Assembly: GCA_031284065.1 (NCBI GenBank) | Contig: JAITAP010000147.1 | Coordinates: forward strand, 1-8,588 | Source: Prevotellaceae bacterium | Lineage (GTDB): Bacteria > Bacteroidota > Bacteroidia > Bacteroidales > UBA932 | Reading direction: 5' to 3' | Length of the DNA: 8,588 bases | In this document: positions 1 through 5,845 of the stretch, piece by piece | How positions within the stretch are numbered: the stretch's first letter is position 1 | How the letters are laid out: the number at the start of each line of letters is the position of its first letter | Notes under the pieces: generated by a model | The model's database searches: none | Told to the model about the DNA's origin: nothing | What the model saw: only the letters and a program-made list of their open reading frames with translations | Position numbers and translations under genes: made by a program

Positions 1-121
1 GGAAAACACAACACAACGCCCAAGCTCTTCCCCGTATTTCAGCGAGGTTATTCACAGGTAACGCCTGCGACGCCAAGTTGAGAATTGAGGGTTCGCGCTC
101 TAAACTCTAAAAGGATTTTTG
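1..121. other. Upstream region without an assignable gene
   Basis: No gene can be assigned here. All three forward frames are open from the window edge and stop at 59-61 (TAA), 79-81 (TGA) and 108-110 (TAA), so the tail of an upstream gene could end here, but none of the three peptides resembles a family I know. At 76-89 there are two imperfect copies of a 7-bp unit, AGTTGAG and AATTGAG, which resembles the 7-bp tandem repeats found elsewhere in the window. That makes the last part more likely non-coding. Confidence 0.4.
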
Positions 122-129
122 TATCTTTG
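122..129 (+). promoter_or_regulatory. Putative recG -7 box (TATCTTTG)
   Basis: TATCTTTG matches the Bacteroidota -7 consensus TAnnTTTG exactly. It ends 9 bases before the recG ATG at 139, so a transcript starting at the usual distance would have almost no 5' leader. I see no TTTG or TTG -33 element at the usual 19-21 bp spacing, so the site may be weak or coincidental. It also argues against the in-frame TTG at 85 as the start, because that codon would lie upstream of transcription. Confidence 0.45.
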
Positions 130-138
130 CGGCAAGCT

Positions 139-2241
139 ATGTCGTACATTTTAGATAACGAAATAAAATTCCTGCCCGGAGTTGGCCCCAAGCGTGCCGA
201 GCTGCTGCAAAAAGAGTTCAACATTCGCACGTTTGGCGACCTGCTCCGCCATTTCCCTTTTCGCTACGTTGACAAAACGCGCATATACGCCATCCGCGAA
301 ATCAACGAAGACATGCCCTACGTGCTGCTAAGAGGAAAAATAGCCGGCTTTCGCGAGGTGAACGCCAAGCAGAAGCGGCTCATCGCCATCTTCTCCGACG
401 GCACGGGAAGCATTGAGCTGGTATGGTTTAAGCGTATTCCGTTTTTCCAAAAAAATCTGCACGCAGGCAACACCTATACCATCTTTGGCAAGCCCACCCT
501 CTTTGGCGGCAGGCTCAACATTGTGCACCCCGAGCTGGAAGACGTGGTAAAGGAGGAAGGTAAAATAACGTCCAGCATACAGGCAGTGTACAGTAGCACC
601 GAACGGCTCAAGGATATGGGGCTGGAATCACGCGCCATAAGTCGGCTGCAAAATGTATTGCTGGGTATGGCGCTGCCAAGAATTGAGGAAACGCTCCCGC
701 CGTACCTGATTGAAGCCAACCGGCTTGCTTCGCTCCGCGAGGCGTTGCTCAATATTCACTTCCCGCAAAGCCCCGCGCTGCTGAAACAAGCGCAGGACAG
801 GCTCAAGTTCGAGGAGCTCTTTTACATAGAGCTAAACATTCTGCGCACGCGCACAAAGCGGGTAAAAGCCAACAACGGGTTTCTCTTTTCGCAGGTGGGG
901 GAGATATTTAACTACTTTTTTCACCACAACCTGCCGTTTGAGCTGACCGGTGCGCAAAAGCGCGTCATCAAGGAAATCCGCGCCGACACAGGCTCCGGAC
1001 GGCAAATGAACAGGCTGCTGCAAGGCGACGTGGGCAGCGGAAAAACAATGGTGGCGCTTATGTGCATGCTCATTGCAGCCGACAACGGCTACCAGAGCTG
1101 CATGATGGCGCCCACCGAAATTTTGGCTACGCAGCACTTCAAAAGCGTAACGGAAATGCTGCACGGCATGAGCATTAACGTGGCGCTGCTCACCGGCTCC
1201 ACAAAAAAGCCGGAGCGTCGCAAGCTGCTCGAAAAGCTCCGGCTGGGCGAAGTTCACATCCTCATCGGCACGCACGCGCTGATAGAGGACGCGGTGCAGT
1301 TTGAGCGGCTGGGGCTTGTGGTGATTGACGAGCAGCACCGGTTTGGCGTGGCGCAGCGCGGCAGGCTCTGGGAAAAAAGCGAGCATCCGCCGCACATTCT
1401 TGTGATGACGGCAACGCCCATTCCGCGCACGCTGGCAATGACCCTCTACGGCGACCTTGAGGTATCGGTAATAGACGAGCTCCCGCCCGGACGAAAGCCA
1501 ATCAAAACCGTGCACTTTTTCGACAGCAGGCGAAGCCACGTATTTGGCTTTATGCGCGAGCAAATTGCCGCCGGACGGCAGGTGTACGTGGTGTACCCGC
1601 TCATCCGCGAGTCCGAAAAAATGGACTACAAAAACTTGCAGGACGGCTGGGAGATGATAACGCAGGTGTTCCCCGCGCCGCAGTACAGGGTGTGCATGGT
1701 GCACGGCCAGCTAAAGAATGAAGAAAAGGAGGAGGCCATGCAGGCGTTTGTGCGCGGCGAGGCAAACATTATGGTCGCCACGTCGGTCATAGAGGTAGGC
1801 GTGAACGTTCCCAACGCCAGCGTTATGGTGATTGAGAGCGCCGAGCGGTTTGGGCTTGCCCAGCTGCACCAGCTGCGCGGGCGCGTGGGGCGCGGCGCCG
1901 AGCAATCGTTCTGCATCCTGATGAGCGACGTGAAGCTGAGCAACGACGGCCGACGCCGAATGGAGATGATGTGCAGCACTAACGACGGCTTCAAAATTGC
2001 CGAAGAAGACCTCAAAATGCGAGGCCCCGGAGACCTTGAGGGAACCTTGCAAAGCGGAATGGCGTTTGACCTCCACATAGCCAACCTTGCCACAGACGGC
2101 AAAATTCTGGAGTACGCCCGGCAAGTTGCCGAAAAGGTGCTGCAAGCCGACCCCATGCTTAGCAGCGAAAAAAACGAAATCCTGCCCAAAAACCTCAGCA
2201 AGCTCAAAAACGATAACAAGGATTACAGCATTATCAGCTAA
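139..2241 (+). CDS. recG: ATP-dependent DNA helicase RecG
   Basis: RecG is a monomeric superfamily-2 helicase that remodels stalled replication forks and branch-migrates Holliday junctions and R-loops in the cytoplasm. The 700-residue product has the full family layout. The N-terminal region carries FLPGVGPKRA (residues 11-20), then an OB-fold wedge domain at about 60-150. The helicase motor follows, with Walker A GDVGSGKT (296-303), the Walker B DEQH (397-400), TATPIPRT (424-431) and motif VI QLRGRVGRG (578-586). The C-terminal RGPGDLEGT segment is at about 628-636. All ATPase motifs look intact and the length is normal for the family. The ATG at 139 is chosen because MSYILDNEIKFLPGVGP matches the usual family N-terminus; the longer in-frame TTG start at 85 would precede the putative promoter. 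The RseC-like gene starts 19 bp after the stop and is probably cotranscribed. Confidence 0.97.
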   Translation: MSYILDNEIKFLPGVGPKRAELLQKEFNIRTFGDLLRHFPFRYVDKTRIYAIREINEDMPYVLLRGKIAGFREVNAKQKRLIAIFSDGTGSIELVWFKRIPFFQKNLHAGNTYTIFGKPTLFGGRLNIVHPELEDVVKEEGKITSSIQAVYSSTERLKDMGLESRAISRLQNVLLGMALPRIEETLPPYLIEANRLASLREALLNIHFPQSPALLKQAQDRLKFEELFYIELNILRTRTKRVKANNGFLFSQVGEIFNYFFHHNLPFELTGAQKRVIKEIRADTGSGRQMNRLLQGDVGSGKTMVALMCMLIAADNGYQSCMMAPTEILATQHFKSVTEMLHGMSINVALLTGSTKKPERRKLLEKLRLGEVHILIGTHALIEDAVQFERLGLVVIDEQHRFGVAQRGRLWEKSEHPPHILVMTATPIPRTLAMTLYGDLEVSVIDELPPGRKPIKTVHFFDSRRSHVFGFMREQIAAGRQVYVVYPLIRESEKMDYKNLQDGWEMITQVFPAPQYRVCMVHGQLKNEEKEEAMQAFVRGEANIMVATSVIEVGVNVPNASVMVIESAERFGLAQLHQLRGRVGRGAEQSFCILMSDVKLSNDGRRRMEMMCSTNDGFKIAEEDLKMRGPGDLEGTLQSGMAFDLHIANLATDGKILEYARQVAEKVLQADPMLSSEKNEILPKNLSKLKNDNKDYSIIS

Positions 2242-2260
2242 CAAAAAACCCCAACGAACC

Positions 2261-2689
2261 ATGCCAAAACAAATCCTGCACTCTGCCGTTGTTGAAAGCG
2301 TTGACGAAGACGGCATAACCGTATCCCTGAAATCTTCCCCGCGCTCAGCGTCGGCTCACGGCCACAGCCACCTGATATACCTCTCCCCCGACGACCTGCA
2401 TTGCTACTCGGCGGGCGATAACGTTACCGTTGTGGAGACGCAGCTACCGGGGCAAAAAGCGTTTACGCTTGTTTACCTGACGCCTGTGGCGGTGCTGGTG
2501 GGAAGCCTCTTGCTGCTGCTTGCGGCAGGCTTGCCAAAAGGCGCAGCCGGCATATCCTCGCTGGGGGTTCTTGCGCTGTACTACCTTGCGCTCTACGTCT
2601 TCAGGCGCAAGCTGGACAAGGTTTCCTGCTTTAGCGTCGAAACGGCGCCGCAGGGTGCGGCAGGCAGCAACGCCGCGCCAACCGCCTAA
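2261..2689 (+). CDS. RseC-family small membrane protein, cysteine cluster absent
   Basis: This 142-residue protein resembles the RseC/MucC family, known for a SoxR-reducing role next to Rnf electron-transport genes and for association with RseB in sigma-E control. Residues 5-25 (ILHSAVVESVDEDGITVSL) match the family's opening. Two membrane helices lie at about 68-89 and 97-114, followed by a basic VFRRKLDK stretch and a SCFSVE ending like the family's C-terminus. The cytosolic N-terminal part of typical members has a CxxC-rich cluster; here the matching stretch, SSPRSASAHGHSH (25-37), has none. The only cysteines are at 48 and 123. The start is the ATG 19 bp after recG; a longer reading frame overlaps recG out of frame and is not credible. 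The gene is not beside rnf genes in this window. A family relative with lost or changed redox function is the best reading. Confidence 0.72.
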   Translation: MPKQILHSAVVESVDEDGITVSLKSSPRSASAHGHSHLIYLSPDDLHCYSAGDNVTVVETQLPGQKAFTLVYLTPVAVLVGSLLLLLAAGLPKGAAGISSLGVLALYYLALYVFRRKLDKVSCFSVETAPQGAAGSNAAPTA

Positions 2690-3561
2690 CTTATGACGTT
2701 CAGCGCGCCTTGCACCATCTTCACCTCAATGCGGCGGCCGGTTTGCGAAGGCTCGCCGTCGTAGTGAACATAGCCGCTGTGCGCACGGTCAACGGTGGCG
2801 GTGCGGCACCTGAAAACTTCAACGAAGCGGAGCTTGTCAATTCGTCGGGTGAAAAGCTTTACGGCGATGCGTGGCGCGTGGTAAAGCGGAAAGCTGCCCA
2901 CCACCACCATGTCAATCAGCCCGTCGGAGACGCTGGCGGCGGGCGCAATGCAGGCGTTGTTGCCCCACTGCGAGGCGTTGGCAAAGGTTATCAGGAATGA
3001 CTTGCGGCGAATGGCGGCTTCCCCGTCAATGGCGAGGTCGTACTGCTCGGGCTTGTACGACAGGAACGCTTTTAGGATTTGCCGCAGGTAGGACGTAAAA
3101 CCGCGCGAGTCGGCTTGCGCAAACATGTTGCCTACCAGCGCATCGAAGCCTACGCCGGCGGTGCAGAAAAACGGTACGCCGTTCATCAGCCCGTAGTCCA
3201 TCCGGTGCGCCTTTGCGGTAGAGATAAGCTCCAGCGCCCTGCAAACGTTCATCGGGATGCGCAGATGCCGCGCCAGCCCGTTGCCCGAGCCTACGGGCAC
3301 AATCCCCAGCGCGGCGCCGGTGTTGGTCAGCGCCTGCGCCACCTCGTTCACCGTGCCGTCGCCGCCAATGGCAACCACAATATCGCAGCCTTCGCCGGCA
3401 AGCCGCTTTGCCGCAGCGGTCGCGTCGCCGGCAAACCTTGTGCGGTAAAAGGTAACGTTAAATCCCTTGTCGCTCGTAAAAAAACGGCGAATAAGCACGG
3501 GAAAATCCAACTTTTGCCTCGCGCCCGAAGCGGGATTTTGTATAAATGCAATACTTGTCAA
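2686..3561 (-). CDS. Diacylglycerol kinase-family lipid kinase (YegS/DgkB type)
   Basis: Members use ATP to phosphorylate diacylglycerol or related lipids at the inner face of the cytoplasmic membrane, often to recycle diacylglycerol into phosphatidate. Counted from a TTG start at 3561, the protein has 291 residues, normal for the family. Visible motifs are NPASG (9-13), GGDGTVNEV (66-74, the nucleotide-binding loop), GSGNGLARHL (91-100), a CTAGVGFDA block (133-141) and the late YDGE motif (267-270). No membrane helix is apparent. The upstream in-frame TTG at 3615 lies inside a -7 box and cannot be the start, and no in-frame ATG exists near the N-terminus. The TTG at 3561 gives MTSIAFIQNPASG, the usual spacing to the first motif. 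The gene converges on the RseC-like gene, and their stop codons overlap by 4 bp. The exact lipid substrate cannot be told from sequence. Confidence 0.92.
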   Translation of the reverse strand: MTSIAFIQNPASGARQKLDFPVLIRRFFTSDKGFNVTFYRTRFAGDATAAAKRLAGEGCDIVVAIGGDGTVNEVAQALTNTGAALGIVPVGSGNGLARHLRIPMNVCRALELISTAKAHRMDYGLMNGVPFFCTAGVGFDALVGNMFAQADSRGFTSYLRQILKAFLSYKPEQYDLAIDGEAAIRRKSFLITFANASQWGNNACIAPAASVSDGLIDMVVVGSFPLYHAPRIAVKLFTRRIDKLRFVEVFRCRTATVDRAHSGYVHYDGEPSQTGRRIEVKMVQGALNVIS

Positions 3562-3609
3562 GCGGTTATGCAGAGTTAAGACGTTAGAAAATAAAAGTGA
3601 TTTTTCGGC

Positions 3610-3641
3610 TTGCAAAGATAGCTGTTATTTTGGTACATTTG
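3610..3641 (+). promoter_or_regulatory. Promoter of the sialate esterase gene (TTG-N21-TACATTTG)
   Basis: TACATTTG at 3634-3641 matches TAnnTTTG, and TTG at 3610-3612 lies 21 bp upstream, a normal -33/-7 spacing in Bacteroidota. The -33 element directly abuts the -7 box of the oppositely directed lipid kinase promoter at 3613-3620. The two RNA polymerase sites therefore overlap and should compete. Confidence 0.62.
3613..3620 (-). promoter_or_regulatory. -7 box for the lipid kinase gene
   Basis: Read on the minus strand this is TATCTTTG, an exact TAnnTTTG match. A TTTG that could serve as -33 element lies at 3644-3647 (minus strand), 23 bp away, slightly beyond the usual 19-21. Transcription would start a few bases downstream and give a leader of roughly 45 nt before the TTG start at 3561. 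Confidence 0.6.
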
Positions 3642-3664
3642 TGCAAACTTTCAAGTTTTGTCAG

Positions 3665-3696
3665 CCTCTACGGGTCAACGGGGTATTGCGTAGGGG
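3665..3696 (+). promoter_or_regulatory. Hairpin in the esterase 5' leader
   Basis: CCTCTACG (3665-3672) can pair with CGTAGGGG (3689-3696) as an 8-bp stem with one G-U pair and a 16-nt loop. It lies inside the predicted leader of the esterase transcript, about 40 bases before the ATG. No poly-U tract follows, so it is not a classical terminator. It matches no riboswitch that I recognise. Confidence 0.35.
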
Positions 3697-3734
3697 CGGT
3701 TTGCTAACTAACAACATTAAAATTCATTGCGCTC

Positions 3735-5177
3735 ATGAAAAAAATTATTTTATCTCTCCTTGCCGTTGTTGCCGGTGCGCCGACGGCTTTAGCCGAAGTA
3801 AGGCTACCGTACATTTTTGGCAACAATATGGTGCTACAGCAGCAGAGCGACGTTGCCTTGTGGGGGGAGGCTCGGGCGGGCGCAACCCTTTTGGTAACGA
3901 CGTCGTGGAATGGTAAGACCTACGCTGTAGAGGCGGGCAGCGACGGACGCTGGCAGCAAAAAGTGTCCACCGCCGCCGCCGGAGGCCCCTACGAAATTAC
4001 GCTGAACGACGGCGCACCCCTCACGCTCAGCAACGTGATGCTGGGCGAAGTGTGGCTCTGCTCCGGCCAGTCGAACATGGAAATGCCGGTAAAGGGCTAC
4101 CGCAACCAGCCTACCACGTCCTCTAACCGGTACATTTTACATTCGCGTAACAAAAATATCCGCTGCATCACCGCGCCCCGCGCCTCTGCCGCAGCGCTGC
4201 AACGCGAATTTGCAAAGGAAGCCCTGTGGCAAGAGGCAAGCCCTGCAACCACCGGAAGCTTTAGCGCCACCGCCTACCACTTCGGAAAGCTGCTTAACGA
4301 GGCGCTGGATATTCCGGTGGGGCTTGTTTGCGTTAGCTATAGCGGCTCCACAGTTGAGGCGTGGATGAGTAGGGACGCGCTGAAAGATTTTCCCGATGTA
4401 AAAATTCCGGAAAAAGATAGCGACATTAAGCCTGCAAACCGCACGCCGACTACCCTCTACAACGCCATGCTAAACCCCGTTGTTGGCTATACCGTGAGGG
4501 GGTGCATTTGGTATCAGGGCGAGTCGAACTACGAAGCGCCGGACAGGTACGAGAAGCTGTTTCCGGCTATGGTGCAGAGCTGGCGCAGGGTCTGGGGTAT
4601 TGGCGACTTCCCGTTTTACTACGCACAAATTGCTCCGTTTGACTACGCCGCGCTACCGCCGTACAACAAGGGCGGAAAGTACAACTCTGCCTTCCTGCGC
4701 GATGCGCAGCGCAAGTGCGAGGACGTTATCCCCAATTCGGCAATGGCGACGCTCATAGACAAAGGCGAGGAGCGCTGTATTCACCCCGCAGACAAGCACG
4801 TTGCAGGCGAACGGCTCGGGCTACAGGCGTTGGCAAGAACGTACGGACTTGTCGGCTTTGCATTTGCAAGCCCTGCCTACAGGGAAATGAAGGTAAGCAG
4901 CGATACCGTAACCGTATATTTTGACAACGCTCCCTTAGGCTTGACAAGCTACGGGCGCGAGGTAACGCTTTTTGAAGTTGCCGGTGCAAACAGAAAATTT
5001 TACCCCGCCAAGGCTAAAATTAATTCCGGAAAATACGCGTCGGTTACGCTCACCTGCCCGAAGGTAAAGAGACCGGTGGCGGTGCGGTACGCTTTCAAAG
5101 ATTTTGTAACGGGCGTTTTGTTTGGCACGGAAGGCCTGCCCGTTTCGTCGTTCAGGACGGATAGCTGGGACGAGTGA
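3735..5177 (+). CDS. Sialate O-acetylesterase-like exported SGNH hydrolase
   Basis: Family members remove O-acetyl groups from sialic acids or related sugars so that other enzymes can degrade host or dietary glycans. The 480-residue product starts with a signal peptide (basic MKK, hydrophobic core, likely cleavage after ALA at residue 20). No lipobox cysteine follows, so it is probably periplasmic or secreted. A beta-rich N-terminal domain spans about 21-100 and includes the family's MVLQ segment. The SGNH core then shows SGQSNMEMP with nucleophile Ser110, SYSGSTVEAW (201-210), GCIWYQGESN (256-265) and a late IHP with the likely catalytic His350. The C-terminal GLPVSSFRTDSW also fits the family, and the length is complete. 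The ATG at 3735 is set by the signal peptide. No sialidase or nan gene is present, so the true substrate could be another acetylated sugar, for example on xylan or pectin. Confidence 0.9.
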   Translation: MKKIILSLLAVVAGAPTALAEVRLPYIFGNNMVLQQQSDVALWGEARAGATLLVTTSWNGKTYAVEAGSDGRWQQKVSTAAAGGPYEITLNDGAPLTLSNVMLGEVWLCSGQSNMEMPVKGYRNQPTTSSNRYILHSRNKNIRCITAPRASAAALQREFAKEALWQEASPATTGSFSATAYHFGKLLNEALDIPVGLVCVSYSGSTVEAWMSRDALKDFPDVKIPEKDSDIKPANRTPTTLYNAMLNPVVGYTVRGCIWYQGESNYEAPDRYEKLFPAMVQSWRRVWGIGDFPFYYAQIAPFDYAALPPYNKGGKYNSAFLRDAQRKCEDVIPNSAMATLIDKGEERCIHPADKHVAGERLGLQALARTYGLVGFAFASPAYREMKVSSDTVTVYFDNAPLGLTSYGREVTLFEVAGANRKFYPAKAKINSGKYASVTLTCPKVKRPVAVRYAFKDFVTGVLFGTEGLPVSSFRTDSWDE

Positions 5178-5236
5178 AGTTAGGAACGACGGCGGGAGCG
5201 GGACGGCGGCGGGAGCGGAGATTTGCCACGCATGTA

Positions 5237-5257
5237 GAGACGCACGGCGTGCGTCTC
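5237..5257. repeat. GAGACGCAC/GTGCGTCTC palindrome
   Basis: A perfect 9-bp inverted repeat (5237-5245 and 5249-5257) with loop GGC, preceded by TGTA. I recall GTAGAGACGC palindromes as dispersed non-coding elements in several bacterial groups; this is recollection, not a search. Confidence 0.75.
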
Positions 5258-5294
5258 ACCGCGCAACGCGCCCACACGTCCGGGGGTAGGGTGG

Positions 5295-5321
5295 GAGATT
5301 CCTCGCTGCGCTCGGAATGAC
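5295..5321. repeat. ATTCC...GGAAT dispersed-type element
   Basis: ATTCC (5298-5302) and GGAAT (5314-5318) are inverted around a CGCTGCGC-containing centre, flanked by GAG and GAC. On the minus strand it translates as SERSEES, a peptide familiar from spurious annotations in many genomes. This supports a dispersed repeat rather than a gene. Confidence 0.6.
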
Positions 5322-5351
5322 GGCGGGATGGAGACGAAACGACGGCGGGAT

Positions 5352-5384
5352 GGCGACGGGACGGCGACGGGTTGGCGACGAAAC
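5352..5384 (+). repeat. 11-bp tandem repeat, three copies
   Basis: The units are GGCGACGGGAC (5352-5362), GGCGACGGGTT (5363-5373) and GGCGACGAAAC (5374-5384), followed by a partial GGCGGCG. All share GGCGACG. The array is a small minisatellite with no apparent coding role. Confidence 0.8.
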
Positions 5385-5397
5385 GGCGGCGTTTGCG

Positions 5398-5430
5398 CCA
5401 TCCCGTTAGGGATGGAACGCTCGGTAGAAA
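5398..5430 (+). repeat. Palindromic repeat unit a (forward) with GGTAGAAA tail
   Basis: CCATCCC-GTTA-GGGATGG (5398-5415) is a perfect 7-bp-arm palindrome with a 4-nt loop. Seven bases later comes GGTAGAAA (5423-5430). Unit d has the same architecture in the opposite orientation. Confidence 0.8.
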
Positions 5431-5453
5431 AGCATCCCCACCACCGAACCCGA

Positions 5454-5468
5454 CATTCCGTAGGAATG
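5454..5468 (+). repeat. Palindromic repeat unit b (forward)
   Basis: CATTCC-GTA-GGAATG, a perfect 6-bp-arm palindrome with loop GTA. It has no GGTAGAAA tail. A 20-bp spacer (5469-5488) separates it from unit c. Confidence 0.8.
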
Positions 5469-5488
5469 GCTCCGAAATATTTGTGGGC

Positions 5489-5506
5489 ACATTCCTAACG
5501 GAATGT
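5489..5506 (-). repeat. Palindromic repeat unit c (reverse)
   Basis: ACATTCC-TAAC-GGAATGT is a perfect 7-bp-arm palindrome. Its loop TAAC is the reverse complement of the GTTA loop of unit a, so it is read as a reverse-oriented unit. Confidence 0.8.
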
Positions 5507-5529
5507 GTTGCGCCGAGAACCATTGCCCA

Positions 5530-5562
5530 TTTCTACCAAGCGATTCATTCCTACGGAATGAA
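5530..5562 (-). repeat. Palindromic repeat unit d (reverse) with GGTAGAAA tail
   Basis: TTCATTCC-TAC-GGAATGAA (5544-5562) is a perfect 8-bp-arm palindrome. Its loop is the reverse complement of the unit b loop. On the minus strand GGTAGAAA (5530-5537) follows after eight bases, mirroring unit a. Confidence 0.8.
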
Positions 5563-5593
5563 AGACGCAAGCGACCTGCAACACCTCGCTCCC

Positions 5594-5631
5594 AGACCTC
5601 ACCCCCTACCCCTCTCCAAAGGAGAGGGGAG
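5594..5631 (+). repeat. CCTCACCCCC/CCCCTCTCC dispersed-type repeat, left copy
   Basis: This 38-bp unit starts AGACCTCACCCCC and contains the palindrome CCCCTCTCC-AAA-GGAGAGGGG (5609-5629). It is repeated in inverse orientation at 5657-5694 with one mismatch. I recall close relatives of this sequence as very common intergenic repeats in Bacteroidota. No search was run. Confidence 0.85.
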
Positions 5632-5656
5632 GCTTGCGCCGAACATCGTGTCCCTG

Positions 5657-5694
5657 CTCCCCTCTCCTTTGGAGAGGGGTCGGGGGTGAGGTCT
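5657..5694 (-). repeat. CCTCACCCCC/CCCCTCTCC dispersed-type repeat, right copy
   Basis: This is the inverted partner of 5594-5631, separated from it by 25 bp. Its inner palindrome is at 5659-5679. The two copies differ at one position (T versus G after the run of five Cs). Together they could fold into a 38-bp cruciform or RNA stem, which could stop transcription from either convergent gene. Confidence 0.85.
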
Positions 5695-5734
5695 CCAAAA
5701 GTGTCGTCCCTGCGGGGCTTGTCCGGCGCAAGCC

Positions 5735-5762
5735 AATTCAAAATTCAAAATTCAAAATTCAA
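5735..5762 (+). repeat. 7-bp tandem repeat (AATTCAA)x4
   Basis: Four exact copies of AATTCAA, followed by a partial AATT. This is one of four 7-bp arrays in the window with a similar ATTC core, all in or at the edge of intergenic DNA. Confidence 0.9.
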
Positions 5763-5845
5763 AATTTTATAATCTGCTCTCGTTGCAACAAAGTCCTTGG
5801 CGGACAACAATGAAAAGGAATACAAAAATGGTACGCCTTGCGCCG

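Larger units (their letters stand above)
5188..5350 (+). repeat. Scattered copies of GACGGCGGGA
   Basis: Exact copies of GACGGCGGGA lie at 5188-5197, 5319-5328 and 5341-5350. A variant with an extra GGC is at 5202-5214. The copies are separated by other repeats, which suggests local duplication of short G-rich segments. Confidence 0.7.

Noticed and set aside
85..138. 18-codon N-terminal extension of recG from a TTG
   Set aside because: It precedes the putative promoter, overlaps a 7-bp repeat and does not fit the family N-terminus.
832..1704. 290-codon open frame on the minus strand inside recG
   Set aside because: It is antisense to the conserved helicase domain and its His/Val/Ala-rich product resembles no family. 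It is a GC-bias shadow.
2087..2260. Extended N-terminus of the RseC-like gene overlapping recG
   Set aside because: Only the part from ATG 2261 matches the family; the extension is recG read out of frame.
1711..2316. 201-codon minus-strand frame across the recG end
   Set aside because: Antisense to conserved recG motifs, with no family resemblance. No promoter or spacing supports it.
3079..3579. 166-codon plus-strand frame opposite the lipid kinase
   Set aside because: It overlaps all conserved kinase motifs in antisense and has no recognisable domain.
3735..5177. Part of a sialic acid utilisation cluster
   Set aside because: No sialidase, nan gene or SusC/SusD pair lies in the window, so only the single esterase is supported.
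5152..5772. Several 70-120 codon frames in the repeat region, both strands
   Set aside because: Their translations are made of the palindromes and repeats, such as SERSEES and PLSKGEGR, with no conserved domain.
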